This document shows positions 34,240-43,781 of a stretch of DNA of 58,180 nucleotides, in pieces; positions within the stretch are counted from its first letter, which is position 1; every line of letters begins with the position of its first letter. The stretch comes from Halioglobus sp. GTDB lineage: Bacteria > Pseudomonadota > Gammaproteobacteria > Pseudomonadales > Halieaceae. The notes under the pieces are model-generated. The model saw only the letters and a program-made list of their open reading frames with translations. It was not told the DNA's origin and did not search any database. The position numbers were made by a program, and so were the translations under genes. The stretch covers positions 1 to 58,180 of the forward strand of contig JARFQU010000101.1 of the NCBI GenBank assembly GCA_029287595.1, in the 5' to 3' direction.

Positions 34240-35604
34240 ATGAATCTCGAAGTCATTATCCTCGCAGCGGGGCAAGGCACCCGCATGAAATCCCCGTTGC
34301 CCAAGGTGCTGCACCCGGTGGCCGGCCGGCCCATGCTACAGCATGTGGTAGAGACTGCTCGCGCGCTGCAGGCAAAAGCCATTCATGTGGTGGTGGGGCA
34401 CGGCGCGGAGCAGGTCCGTGTGGCGCTGGATGATTCCGCCCTGACCTGGGTAACCCAGGAACAGCAATTGGGTACCGGCCATGCGGTGCTGCAAGCCATG
34501 CCCGCAGTGCAGCCGGACAGCACCGTGTTGATTCTGTATGGCGACGTACCGCTGATATCGGCCGCCACCCTGGAAAGGCTGGTTGCGGTGGCGGTTTCGG
34601 CGCCGGCGCTGTTGACCGCAAGGGTGGCAAAGCCCGCGGGTTATGGCCGTATTCTGCGCGATGAGGCCGGCGCCCTGGTAGGCGTGGTCGAGCACAAGGA
34701 TGCCAGTGACAGCCAGTTGCTTATCGATGAAATCAATAGCGGTGTCCTGGCGGCGCCGGCGAGTGATCTGCAGCAGTACCTGCCGGCGATAAAGAATGAA
34801 AACAGCCAGGGTGAATTCTACCTGCCAGACGTGTTGGCAATGGCCGTGGCAGACGGCAAGGCCGTCGCCACCTGCATGGCGGAATCGGAGCTGGAGATTC
34901 AGGGCGTCAACGACCGGGTGCAGTTGAACCAGGTGGAGCGGGAATTCCAGCGCCTGCAGGCCGAGCAATTGATGCGTGCCGGGGTGTCGCTGGCCGACGG
35001 CAGTCGCCTGGATGTGCGCGGTGTGTTGCACTGTGGGGTCGACGTGAGCATCGACGTGAATGTGGTGCTGGAGGGCGTGGTGACCCTCGGGGATGGCGTC
35101 AGTATCGGCCCCAATTGCGTATTGCGCGACGTGACCGTGGGAGAGGGCGCCACTATTCACGCTATGAGTCATCTGCAGGAAGCCGACGTCGGAGCCGCTT
35201 GCAGCGTTGGCCCCTACGCGCGATTGCGCCCCGGTACGGTGCTGGGCGCCGGTGCCCGCATCGGCAATTTTGTGGAGACCAAGAATGCGAATATCGGATT
35301 GGGGAGCAAGGTAAATCACCTGACCTATATAGGGGACTGTGACATGGGGGCCGGAGTGAATATCGGTGCGGGCACCATCACCTGCAACTACGATGGCGCC
35401 AACAAATTCAGGACGGAAATCGGGGATGGCGTGTTCGTGGGTTCCAATAGTACTCTGGTGGCACCGCTGCAGATAGCAGAGCAGGGCTTTATCGGCGCCG
35501 GCTCTACTGTTACGCGGGCCGTGGATAAGGGCGAATTGGCGGTGAGTCGAGCGCGACAGCGCAATATTTCGGGCTGGCAGCGCCCTACAAAAAACAAGGA
35601 CTGA
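34240..35604 (+). CDS. glmU: Bifunctional UDP-N-acetylglucosamine pyrophosphorylase / glucosamine-1-phosphate N-acetyltransferase
   Basis: Makes UDP-GlcNAc from glucosamine-1-phosphate for peptidoglycan and LPS. The ATG at 34240 (MNLEVIILAAGQGTRMKS) gives 454 residues, matching the family; an in-frame ATG at 34225 is less likely because GGAAG lies between them as a ribosome binding site. The uridyltransferase domain has LAAGQGTRMKS and the C-terminal half consists of left-handed beta-helix hexapeptide repeats. glmS follows after 2 bp. Confidence 0.97.
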   Translation: MNLEVIILAAGQGTRMKSPLPKVLHPVAGRPMLQHVVETARALQAKAIHVVVGHGAEQVRVALDDSALTWVTQEQQLGTGHAVLQAMPAVQPDSTVLILYGDVPLISAATLERLVAVAVSAPALLTARVAKPAGYGRILRDEAGALVGVVEHKDASDSQLLIDEINSGVLAAPASDLQQYLPAIKNENSQGEFYLPDVLAMAVADGKAVATCMAESELEIQGVNDRVQLNQVEREFQRLQAEQLMRAGVSLADGSRLDVRGVLHCGVDVSIDVNVVLEGVVTLGDGVSIGPNCVLRDVTVGEGATIHAMSHLQEADVGAACSVGPYARLRPGTVLGAGARIGNFVETKNANIGLGSKVNHLTYIGDCDMGAGVNIGAGTITCNYDGANKFRTEIGDGVFVGSNSTLVAPLQIAEQGFIGAGSTVTRAVDKGELAVSRARQRNISGWQRPTKNKD

Positions 35605-35606
35605 TT

Positions 35607-37436
35607 ATGTGTGGCATCGTGGCCGCGGCGGCGCGGCGGGAAGTATCAGAGATTTTGCTGGAGGGCCTGCGACGGCTGGAATATCGCGGCTACGATTCTG
35701 CGGGTATGGCGCTGGTCGACAACGAGCACAACCTGCAATTACACAAACGCCAGGGCAAGGTTGCTGAACTGGAAAAAGCCCAGGCGTTGCAACCCTACTT
35801 CGGTTGCACGGGTATCGCTCACACCCGTTGGGCGACTCACGGCGAGCCCTCCGGAGCCAATGCGCATCCCCATATCTCCGCCCAGCGTGTGGCCCTGGTG
35901 CACAACGGCATCATCGAAAACCACGAGGCGCTGCGCCAGGAGCTCTCCGCGCAGGGCTACACCTTCGATTCTGCCACGGATTCGGAGGTGATCGTGCACC
36001 TGCTACACGAATGCTTATCCCGGGGTGTAAACCTGGTGCAGGCGATGCGCGACACGGTGGCCAGGCTCGAAGGGGCCTACGCCCTGGCGGTGGTGGATGT
36101 GGAGCACCCTGATGAAGTGGTCGCTGCCCGCCAGGGGAGCCCACTGGTGATTGGCGTGGGTATAGGGGAAAACTTCCTCGCGTCGGATCCTATGGCACTG
36201 CGCCAGGTGACGGACCGCTTTATGTACCTGGAGGAGGGGGACCTGGTGCAAATCACGCCCTCGTCGCTGCAGGTTTATGCAGCTGATGGCTCACCGGTGC
36301 AGCGTGAAAAAATACGCATCGACGAGGCGGTTGAGGTTGTGGAACTGGGCCACTTCGATCATTACATGATCAAGGAAATTCATGAGCAGCCCCGTGCCCT
36401 GGCCGCAACCCTGAAGGCCGGAGTTGCCGAGACAGTTAGCGACGACTGCTTCGGTGCTGGCGCCACCGCAATATTCGATCAGGTGCAACAGGTGCAGATT
36501 GTTGCTTGCGGCACCAGTTTTCATGCCGGTCTGGTGGCGCGTTACTGGCTGGAGGAATTGGCAGGGGTGTCCTGCCAGGTAGAAGTAGCATCAGAATTTC
36601 GCTATCGCAGTCGGGTGCGGCAGGAAGGCACCCTGCTGGTAGCGATCTCACAGTCGGGGGAGACCGCAGATACTTTGGCCGCCCTGCGCAACGCGGCGCC
36701 TGATGAATTTTTGGGCTCCCTGGTGATTTCCAATGTGGACAACAGTTCCCTGGTGCGGGAGTGCGACCTGGTGTTCCTGACCCGCGCCGGCGCGGAAATC
36801 GGGGTGGCCTCGACCAAGGCCTTTACCACTCAGCTGCTGTCCCTGCTGCTGCTAACGGTTGCCCTGGGTCGGCGTCGCCAAATGACTCACGATCAGCAAC
36901 TGGAGATCGTCGAGGCATTGCACCGTCTGCCGGAGTATGTACAGCAGACCCTGGAGATGGACGCGGCTATCCAGAAGTTATCCGAAGCATTTATACCCAA
37001 ACACCACGCGCTGTTCCTGGGCCGCGGTATACAGTATCCGGTAGCCATGGAAGGTGCGCTCAAGCTCAAGGAAATTTCCTATATTCATGCGGAAGCCTAC
37101 CCGGCCGGCGAACTCAAGCACGGCCCGCTGGCCCTGGTGGATGACGATATGCCGGTGGTCGCGGTAGCACCCAACGACGAGCTGCTGGAAAAACTCAAAT
37201 CCAACCTGGAGGAAGTTCGCTCCCGGGGTGGTGAATTATTCGTTTTCGCCGACCGCCAGGCGGGTTTTACCAGCGAGCCGCGGGTGCAGGTGATGTCTAT
37301 GCCGCACTGCCCGGAAGTACTCAAGCCCATCGTCTACACCGTGGCTTTGCAATTATTGTCTTACCATGTGGCGGTGCAGAAAGGCACGGATGTGGACAAG
37401 CCGCGCAACCTGGCGAAGTCGGTCACCGTGGAGTGA
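35607..37436 (+). CDS. glmS: Glutamine-fructose-6-phosphate aminotransferase (isomerizing)
   Basis: Makes glucosamine-6-phosphate from fructose-6-phosphate and glutamine, the first step to UDP-GlcNAc. At 609 residues it has the catalytic N-terminal Cys (MCGIVAA), the glutaminase block YRGYDSAG, two SIS domains (SQSGETADT and the second in the last third), and the C-terminal DKPRNLAKSVTVE. It forms an operon with glmU and overlaps the next gene by 4 bp. No glmS ribozyme-like leader is present. Confidence 0.98.
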   Translation: MCGIVAAAARREVSEILLEGLRRLEYRGYDSAGMALVDNEHNLQLHKRQGKVAELEKAQALQPYFGCTGIAHTRWATHGEPSGANAHPHISAQRVALVHNGIIENHEALRQELSAQGYTFDSATDSEVIVHLLHECLSRGVNLVQAMRDTVARLEGAYALAVVDVEHPDEVVAARQGSPLVIGVGIGENFLASDPMALRQVTDRFMYLEEGDLVQITPSSLQVYAADGSPVQREKIRIDEAVEVVELGHFDHYMIKEIHEQPRALAATLKAGVAETVSDDCFGAGATAIFDQVQQVQIVACGTSFHAGLVARYWLEELAGVSCQVEVASEFRYRSRVRQEGTLLVAISQSGETADTLAALRNAAPDEFLGSLVISNVDNSSLVRECDLVFLTRAGAEIGVASTKAFTTQLLSLLLLTVALGRRRQMTHDQQLEIVEALHRLPEYVQQTLEMDAAIQKLSEAFIPKHHALFLGRGIQYPVAMEGALKLKEISYIHAEAYPAGELKHGPLALVDDDMPVVAVAPNDELLEKLKSNLEEVRSRGGELFVFADRQAGFTSEPRVQVMSMPHCPEVLKPIVYTVALQLLSYHVAVQKGTDVDKPRNLAKSVTVE

Positions 37437-37828
37437 GCCTGTTTGCGGCGCTAAAGCTGCTGCACATGGGCTGTGCATTTGCGTCCATCAGCGGCTTCGC
37501 CCTGCGCGGTTACTGGTTGCTTAGCGGGAATCCGCTGTTGCGCACTCCCCCGGCGCGGATCTTGCCGCACTGTATCGACACGCTGCTGTTGGCCAGTGCC
37601 CTGGGTATGTTGGTTATCTGGGGAGTTTCGCCCCTGGCGTTGGGTTGGCTCAGCGCAAAACTGGCGGCCCTGCTGCTGTATATAGTACTGGGAATGGTGG
37701 CCCTGCGCTTTGCCAAAACCAGGAAGGCTAAGTGCACCGCGTGGTTGCTGGCCCTGGCCTGTGCCGGCTATATCCTGTCAGTGGCTTATACCAAGCAACC
37801 GCTGGGCCCGCTGGCAAGCCTGCTATAG
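37433..37828 (+). CDS. SirB2 family integral membrane protein
   Basis: A 131-residue protein of four predicted membrane helices, matching the SirB2 family (start LFAALKLLHMGCAFASISGFALRG, and a conserved HCIDTLLL). The molecular function is not established. A GTG start overlaps the glmS stop (GTGA), so it is translated by coupling to glmS, an association not explained by known roles of either protein. Confidence 0.8.
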   Translation: MSLFAALKLLHMGCAFASISGFALRGYWLLSGNPLLRTPPARILPHCIDTLLLASALGMLVIWGVSPLALGWLSAKLAALLLYIVLGMVALRFAKTRKAKCTAWLLALACAGYILSVAYTKQPLGPLASLL

Positions 37829-37897
37829 GTCTGCGCATCAGGCGGTTCTCTGTGTGGGGAGCAACCCGACTGGCAAGTGCCGGCCGGGCAGTGGGGA

Positions 37898-38257
37898 TCA
37901 GCCCGGGTTAGCGGCTTTGTATTCCCGAATCTCGGTGTTGAACTGACCGGCAACTTCTTCTTCCATAGAGACGCCGGTGTTGTAAGTCTCTTCCAGTTGC
38001 TTGTAGTTATCGGCAGCGCCTTCTGTGCCCTCCTCAGCAGCGGCCTGTGCCGCGGTCAACTGGGGCTCCAGGCACTTGAGGTAATCCATGAGGGATGCCT
38101 GGAATGTTTTTACCGCCTGCTGTCCCTGCAGCATCTGCTCCATGGTGGCTGAAGCGCCGTCTGGCATTTCGGGCTTTTCAGGCACCTGGCAATCTTCTGC
38201 CAGGCTTACAGCGCTGCCCAGAGCAAGCCCCAGAATGGCAAATTTAAATGTTTTCAT
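37898..38257 (-). CDS. Small secreted protein of unknown function
   Basis: I do not recognise this family. It is 119 residues with a clear signal peptide (MKTFKFAILGLALGSAVSLA) and likely cleavage before Glu21. The mature protein is acidic and rich in Ala, Glu and Gln, mostly helical in appearance, with two cysteines (Cys23 and Cys62) that could form a disulfide in the periplasm. It lies between glmS-sirB2 (convergent) and the SPOR protein (same strand, 86 bp upstream). Confidence 0.7.
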   Translation of the reverse strand: MKTFKFAILGLALGSAVSLAEDCQVPEKPEMPDGASATMEQMLQGQQAVKTFQASLMDYLKCLEPQLTAAQAAAEEGTEGAADNYKQLEETYNTGVSMEEEVAGQFNTEIREYKAANPG

Positions 38258-38343
38258 AGCTCTAACCTTTACACGTTATAGGGTGAAAAACCTTAACAGG
38301 ACAGGGTCACTCTGCCAAGTCGGTTGCGTTACCGAGCGGGCAC

Positions 38344-39408
38344 TTACTGCTGCCCAACCCAGAGTTTAGACAGTCCGTACTGGCTTTCCAGTTGACCTGC
38401 CAATTTTTGGGCACTTTCGCGATTCGCCAGGCCAATCACACGCACCCGGTAAATCGTTTTGCCATCCTTGCTGCCGGTTGTTACCACTGTCCGCCCGGAG
38501 GATGGCTTGAGTTTTGCTGCCCAGTCTTCAGCGGCTGCTCGCTGGCTATAGGAGCTGAAGTTAACAAACCAGTTGCCACCGGTAGAGACGGCTGCTGTTT
38601 TGGCAGGTGCCGGGGTGGGTTTGGGCTTGGCGACTGTTGGTGTGGGTTTAGTGGGCTTGGGCAGGGCAAGCACTTTTTGCTGGGCATCCAGTTGCGACTC
38701 CAGTCCCTTCACGGTATCGCTGAGCCGCTGGTTTTCCAGGCGCAGCGATTCCAGCTCCATGGACATTTCCACATTGCGCTGTTCAAGCTGGCGTTGCGCG
38801 TCGCGACTGGCAGAGACTTCCTCGGGTGCAACGGAAGTGGCTAGCTGCGCCCGCAGTTCACGGATTTCCTCCTGGGTTGCGGAGCGCTGCTGCATCACAC
38901 CATAGCCGCCGGCTGCCAGTAGCACGACAGCCAGGATAGCGACAGCAATGAGACCCAGGGGCCAGGCGGCAGCCTGCTCTTCATACTCCTCCTGCCATTC
39001 CCGGTCTGCTTCGGCAGTATCCTCTTCCGTATCAAGGAATTCGTCGTCCTCGTCCAGCGGTTCGTCCCAGTTGTCTTCCGGGCGCTCTTTGGGAGTGGGC
39101 CAGGGGTCGGTATCGTCCCGGGAATCCAATGCGTCTTCTGCGTCCTCCAACTCATCGATGACGTCGTTCTCGAAATCATCTTCTTCAGGCAGTTCGAAGT
39201 CCTCTTCCAGATCGTCGTCTACGTAAGCTGACGCATAGTCGGTATCGCGGTCCGGCTCTTCGTACTCGTCCTCATCCTCGAAACCGGAGAACACCGGCTC
39301 GCGTCGGGTCTCCCCTTCCCCCGGGGCGGTATAAGCGTCGCGGTCAAGCCCCTGCTGTCGCGCCCTGTCCTTTCCCGATTTAGGCAGGCTGTCGTCGTCA
39401 TTCGTCAT
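38344..39408 (-). CDS. SPOR domain membrane protein with acidic cytoplasmic tail
   Basis: A 354-residue bitopic protein. The first 145 residues are extremely acidic with long Asp/Glu runs. One transmembrane segment follows (about 150-173), then a periplasmic coiled coil (about 175-245), a Pro/Thr/Lys-rich linker, and a C-terminal SPOR domain (about 275-354; NWFVNFSSYSQRAAAEDWAA). SPOR domains bind denuded peptidoglycan at division sites, so a role in cell division or envelope maintenance is likely. The layout resembles DamX and FtsN but the acidic tail is unusual. Confidence 0.8.
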   Translation of the reverse strand: MTNDDDSLPKSGKDRARQQGLDRDAYTAPGEGETRREPVFSGFEDEDEYEEPDRDTDYASAYVDDDLEEDFELPEEDDFENDVIDELEDAEDALDSRDDTDPWPTPKERPEDNWDEPLDEDDEFLDTEEDTAEADREWQEEYEEQAAAWPLGLIAVAILAVVLLAAGGYGVMQQRSATQEEIRELRAQLATSVAPEEVSASRDAQRQLEQRNVEMSMELESLRLENQRLSDTVKGLESQLDAQQKVLALPKPTKPTPTVAKPKPTPAPAKTAAVSTGGNWFVNFSSYSQRAAAEDWAAKLKPSSGRTVVTTGSKDGKTIYRVRVIGLANRESAQKLAGQLESQYGLSKLWVGQQ

Positions 39409-39487
39409 GGCTGGGCTCGACCTGTGCTAGTGCATTATTAAACCGAATAGTAACAGACCCCATGTGATTTTCCCTATCTCTCGACTG

Positions 39488-40351
39488 CTAATCGGGGCTG
39501 CGCAGGGACTGCAATCCCCGGTTGAGTTTGCTCAGGTGCCGGTCGACCTCGGCGCCCTTCATTTTTGATACGCCCACGGCCAGGATATCTATTACAGCCA
39601 GGTGTGCGATGCGCGATGGCAGCGGGGTGTAACTCTCATCGCTGGCCTGCGCCACGTCTATTGGAATGGGAACGGTGCACTGGCGGATAACCGGGGTATT
39701 GCCGGGAGCCAGGCCGATAATAACGGCGCCTGCCTCGCGCACGTGATCCATAGCCTCCAACAGCGAGGTCGTGCGCCCTGATTGGGAGATCGCCACCACC
39801 ACATCGTCGGGCGTCAGTGACATCGCGGACATGGCCTGCAGGTGCGGATCTGACAGGGCGGCGCTGGCTATTTGCAGGCGGAAAAACTTGTGCTGCGCGT
39901 CGATGGCCACCGGGCTGGAGGCCCCGAAGCCGTAGAATTCGACCCGCCGGGCATTGCACAGGGCATCTACCGCGACCTCAATGGCGTCCGGATCCAGGGT
40001 ATCGCGCACCTGCTGCAGGGTGTTCATAGTGGCGTCGAATACCTTGTAGGTGTAATCCCGCGCGGTGTCCAGTTCGCTCAGTGAGAAGGGCTGCACCGAA
40101 GGGCTGGCAGCGGTGCTCTGGGCCAGCGCCACTTTGAAGTTCTGGAAGCCCTCGCAGCCAATGGCCCGGCAAAAACGCACCACGGTCGGTTCGCTGACCT
40201 GAGCCGCACTGGCCAGGTCCACGATGCGCATGTGGATGACCTCATCGGGTCTGGCTAATACCAGGTCCGCCACTTTGCGCTCGGAGCGGCGCAATTGTTC
40301 CAGGTGGCGCTCTATTTCCCGAAGAATGGGTTTGTTGCTTATGGTCACCAC
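39488..40351 (-). CDS. RpiR/HexR-type transcriptional regulator
   Basis: A DNA-binding helix-turn-helix domain (about residues 1-80; RIVDLASAAQVSEPTVVRFC) is followed by a SIS sugar-phosphate-binding domain (about 125-260; ISQSGRTTSLLEAM). A GTG start at 40351 gives 288 residues, the usual size; the open frame reaches 40660 but would overlap uvrD. HexR members sense KDPG and control glucose catabolism, but no such genes are adjacent, so the target is unknown. It is divergent from uvrD. Confidence 0.85.
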   Translation of the reverse strand: MVTISNKPILREIERHLEQLRRSERKVADLVLARPDEVIHMRIVDLASAAQVSEPTVVRFCRAIGCEGFQNFKVALAQSTAASPSVQPFSLSELDTARDYTYKVFDATMNTLQQVRDTLDPDAIEVAVDALCNARRVEFYGFGASSPVAIDAQHKFFRLQIASAALSDPHLQAMSAMSLTPDDVVVAISQSGRTTSLLEAMDHVREAGAVIIGLAPGNTPVIRQCTVPIPIDVAQASDESYTPLPSRIAHLAVIDILAVGVSKMKGAEVDRHLSKLNRGLQSLRSPD

Positions 40352-40439
40352 CTTTGCCGACTGGTCTGCTGTGGCTTTTATTATACATATTTGCGCCACA
40401 TACCCTTCAGTAGTGCGACAATTTAGATAGAATGCGTCG

Positions 40440-42590
40440 ATGGATGTATCTGATATTCTCTCCCCTCTCAACGATGCCCAGCGCGACGCGGTAGCAGCTG
40501 AAAACCAGAACCTTTTGGTATTGGCAGGCGCTGGCAGTGGTAAAACCCGGGTGCTGGTGCACCGCATCGCCTGGTTGATACGGGCCCTGGACTTTTCTCC
40601 CTGGTCTATCCTGGCGGTCACTTTTACCAACAAGGCTGCACGGGAAATGCGCAGCCGCATAGAGGAGATGCTGCAGATACCCTCTCACGGTATGTGGGTG
40701 GGAACCTTTCACGGCCTGGCCCACCGGCTGTTGAAGGCGCACTGGAAAGAAGCGGGTTTGCCCCAGAACTTCCAGATCCTGGACAGCGACGACCAGCTGC
40801 GCCTGGTCAAGCGGGTGTGCCGGGAGCTGGAGCTGGACGAGTCGCGCTGGCCGCCCAAGCAGGCCCAGTGGTATATCAACGGCCAGAAAGACGAGGGCCT
40901 GCGTGCGGCCCATATCCAGGTGCCCCCCGGGGATCTCTTCGGCCAGACCATGCTGCAGGTTTACCGTGCCTACGAGGCGGCCTGCGAACGCGGCGGCATG
41001 GTGGACTTCGCCGAACTGCTATTGCGCGCCCATGAATTGTGGCTGAAAAACCCCGAGGTTTTACAGCATTACCGGGGACGTTTCCGGCAAATCCTGGTGG
41101 ACGAGTTCCAGGACACCAACACCATTCAGTACGCCTGGTTGCGGGTGCTGGCCGGCACCGATATTCCGGTGGTGGCGGTGGGTGATGATGACCAGTCCAT
41201 CTATGGCTGGCGCGGTGCGAAGATAGAAAACATCCAGCGCTTTGCCGAGGATTTTGCCGCCACGCGCACTGTGCGCCTGGAGCAGAATTACCGCTCCACC
41301 CAGACAATCCTGCAGGCTGCCAACGGTATTATCGCCCACAACTTCGGTCGCCTGGGAAAGGAGTTGTGGTCCGCAGGCGAATCCGGTGAGCCGATAACCC
41401 TTTACGCGGGTTTTAACGAGCAGGACGAGGCCCGCTTTATTGTCGAGCAGGCCCACAGCTGGATACTGGAGGGCAATAATCGCTCTTCGGTTGCGGTGTT
41501 ATACCGCTCCAACGCCCAGTCCCGGGTAATGGAGGAGGCGCTGATTCGCGCGGCCATTCCCTATCGTATCTACGGCGGGCAGCGGTTTTATGAGCGCATG
41601 GAGATACGCAACGCCCTGGCGTACATGCGGCTGCTGGTGAGCCGCGGTGATGACGCCGCGGTGGAGCGGGTAATCAATACCCCGCCGCGCGGTATCGGCA
41701 GCAAAACCCTGGATACCGTGCGCGAGTGTGCCCGTTCCCGCGAAATATCCCTGTGGCGGGCCATTGCGGCAGTGATTGAAGAAAAACTTCTGCCGGCCCG
41801 CGCGCTGGCCGCGCTGGAAGGGTTTACCGTGCTGATCAATGACCTGGACACTCGCAGCGACGATATGGTCCTGGAAGAGATCGCTGAGCAAGTGATCCAG
41901 GGTGCCGGGTTGGTGGCGTATTATGAGAAGGAAAAGGGCGAGCGCGGCCAGGCGCGAGTGGAAAACCTGGAGGAGCTGGTCAGTGCGGCCAAGCAATTTG
42001 TCCCTGAGGGTGAGGAATTGTCGCCGCTGCAGCAGTTTCTTGACAGTGCAGCGCTGGACGCGGGTGATGCCCAGGCGGAGGAGCACGAGGACAGCATTCA
42101 GATGATGACTCTGCATTCCGCCAAGGGTTTGGAGTTCCCGCTGGTGTTTCTGTCGGGGATGGAGGAAAACCTGTTTCCTCACCGTATGTCACTGGAGGAG
42201 CCGGGACGTTTGGAGGAGGAACGTCGCCTTTGCTATGTGGGAATTACCCGCGCCATGGAAAAGCTGGTGATGACCTATGCCGAGAGCCGGCGCCTGCACG
42301 GCAGCGAAAATTACAACACGCCCTCGCGTTTCTTGCGTGAAATACCTGCGCAGCTGTTGCAGGAGGTACGCTTGAACACCGCGATAGTCAGGCCGGTAAG
42401 CAGCATTACCCAGGCGCAGGTACCGGACACCGAGTTGAGCCTGGGACAGCGCGTTTACCACCGCATCTTCGGCGAGGGCACCGTGCTAAACTTTGAGGGG
42501 CGAGGCAGCAGTGCCCGGGTGGAAGTCAATTTCGACGACGAGGGCAGCAAGTGGCTGGTGCTGCAATACGCCAATTTGCAGTTACTATAA
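40440..42590 (+). CDS. uvrD: DNA helicase II (UvrD)
   Basis: SF1A 3'-5' helicase of nucleotide excision and mismatch repair. At 716 residues it has all major motifs: AGAGSGKTRVL (Walker A), TFTNKAAREM, DEFQDTN (Walker B), VGDDDQSIYGWRGA, QNYRST, LHSAKGLEF and VGITRAME, plus a C-terminal tail with an HRIFGEGTV element. It starts 88 bp from the divergent RpiR gene. Confidence 0.97.
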   Translation: MDVSDILSPLNDAQRDAVAAENQNLLVLAGAGSGKTRVLVHRIAWLIRALDFSPWSILAVTFTNKAAREMRSRIEEMLQIPSHGMWVGTFHGLAHRLLKAHWKEAGLPQNFQILDSDDQLRLVKRVCRELELDESRWPPKQAQWYINGQKDEGLRAAHIQVPPGDLFGQTMLQVYRAYEAACERGGMVDFAELLLRAHELWLKNPEVLQHYRGRFRQILVDEFQDTNTIQYAWLRVLAGTDIPVVAVGDDDQSIYGWRGAKIENIQRFAEDFAATRTVRLEQNYRSTQTILQAANGIIAHNFGRLGKELWSAGESGEPITLYAGFNEQDEARFIVEQAHSWILEGNNRSSVAVLYRSNAQSRVMEEALIRAAIPYRIYGGQRFYERMEIRNALAYMRLLVSRGDDAAVERVINTPPRGIGSKTLDTVRECARSREISLWRAIAAVIEEKLLPARALAALEGFTVLINDLDTRSDDMVLEEIAEQVIQGAGLVAYYEKEKGERGQARVENLEELVSAAKQFVPEGEELSPLQQFLDSAALDAGDAQAEEHEDSIQMMTLHSAKGLEFPLVFLSGMEENLFPHRMSLEEPGRLEEERRLCYVGITRAMEKLVMTYAESRRLHGSENYNTPSRFLREIPAQLLQEVRLNTAIVRPVSSITQAQVPDTELSLGQRVYHRIFGEGTVLNFEGRGSSARVEVNFDDEGSKWLVLQYANLQLL

Positions 42591-42608
42591 CAACAGGATG
42601 GAACAACC

Positions 42609-43781
42609 ATGCCGTCAGCATCTCCGGAACAACGCTATTCCCCCCTGATAATCCTGTTACTGGTTGCGGCCCTGGTCGCGACCATAGGCCTGTGGTCCAC
42701 CGATCGCGCCGGAAGCGTTGAGAGTTCGGGCGAGCAGTCAGCCGACTCCGGGGTGCAGCAAACCTTCGAGTGGAAAATGGTCACCACCTGGCCGAAGAAT
42801 TTCCCCGGATTGGGCTCCGGGCCGGAAAACTTCGCTCGTTTTGTCAATGAAATGAGCGACGGTCGGTTGACGGTGCACGTCTATGGCGCGGGTGAAATCG
42901 TTCCTGCCTTCGAAGTATTTGACGCTGTATCCCAGGGCGTTGTCGATGCCGGTCACGGAGCCGCGTATTACTGGAAGGGCAAGATTCCCGCGGCGGTATT
43001 TTTTACCGCGGTGCCCTTTGGCATGAATGCCCAGGAGCTGAACGGCTGGTTACACTATGGCGGTGGTCTGGAACTGTGGCGCGAGGCCTATGCCCCCGCC
43101 AATGTCATCCCCCTGGCCGGCGGTAACAGCGGTGTGCAAATGGCCGGCTGGTTTAACAAGGAAATCAACACGGTAGATGACCTCAAGGGACTCAAGATGC
43201 GCATTCCCGGCCTGGCCGGAGAAGTGTTTGCCGCAGCCGGCGGCACCGCGGTGCGCATTCCCGGGGGGGAGCTGTACACCTCTTTACAAACCGGGGTAAT
43301 CGATGCGCTGGAGTGGGTGGGGCCCTATAACGACCTGGCGTTCGGGTTTCACGAGGTGGCCAAGTACTATTACTACCCGGGATGGCACGAGCCTGGCTCC
43401 ATGCTGGAACTGATAGTAAATCGGCAGTCGTTTGAAGCGCTGCCTGCGGATCTGCAGGCTATCGTCACCTATGCGGCCAGGGCCGCCAACCAGGATATGT
43501 TGGACGAATTTACCGCGCGCAACAACGCCGCCCTGCAGGAACTGGTGGAAGTGCACGGGGTGCAATTGCGCCGCTTGCCGGATGAGGTCTTACTCGCCCT
43601 GTGGCGCGGCAGTGAGGAGGTAATGCAGCAGCTGGTGGCCTCAGACCCGATGGCGGCGAAGGTGTATGCTTCCTTCAAGTCATTTTACGACGGCGCGCGG
43701 GCCTATCACCATATTTCAGAACAGGCCTATATCAACGCCAGGGATGTGGTAATGGACAGTGAACTGGAGCCTGTACCCTAG
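42609..43781 (+). CDS. TRAP transporter substrate-binding protein (DctP/TakP-like)
   Basis: Periplasmic binding protein of a tripartite ATP-independent transporter. At 390 residues it has an N-terminal hydrophobic segment (about 12-29), then the DctP fold with MVTTWPKNFPGLG, VYGAGEIVPAFEVFDAVSQG, GLKMRIPGLAGEVF and TGVIDALEWVGPYND. The sequence resembles the TakP / mannitol-chloroaromatic subgroup that binds 2-oxo acids or similar carboxylates. Its membrane partners are on the opposite strand, beyond the thioesterase gene. Confidence 0.85.
   Translation: MPSASPEQRYSPLIILLLVAALVATIGLWSTDRAGSVESSGEQSADSGVQQTFEWKMVTTWPKNFPGLGSGPENFARFVNEMSDGRLTVHVYGAGEIVPAFEVFDAVSQGVVDAGHGAAYYWKGKIPAAVFFTAVPFGMNAQELNGWLHYGGGLELWREAYAPANVIPLAGGNSGVQMAGWFNKEINTVDDLKGLKMRIPGLAGEVFAAAGGTAVRIPGGELYTSLQTGVIDALEWVGPYNDLAFGFHEVAKYYYYPGWHEPGSMLELIVNRQSFEALPADLQAIVTYAARAANQDMLDEFTARNNAALQELVEVHGVQLRRLPDEVLLALWRGSEEVMQQLVASDPMAAKVYASFKSFYDGARAYHHISEQAYINARDVVMDSELEPVP

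Noticed and set aside
35560-35606. glmS ribozyme upstream of glmS
   Set aside because: Only 2 bp separate glmU and glmS and no ribozyme core is present; this ribozyme is known mainly from Firmicutes.
39488-40660. 390-codon version of the RpiR regulator
   Set aside because: The first 103 codons overlap uvrD on the other strand and show no family sequence; a GTG at 40351 gives the normal size.
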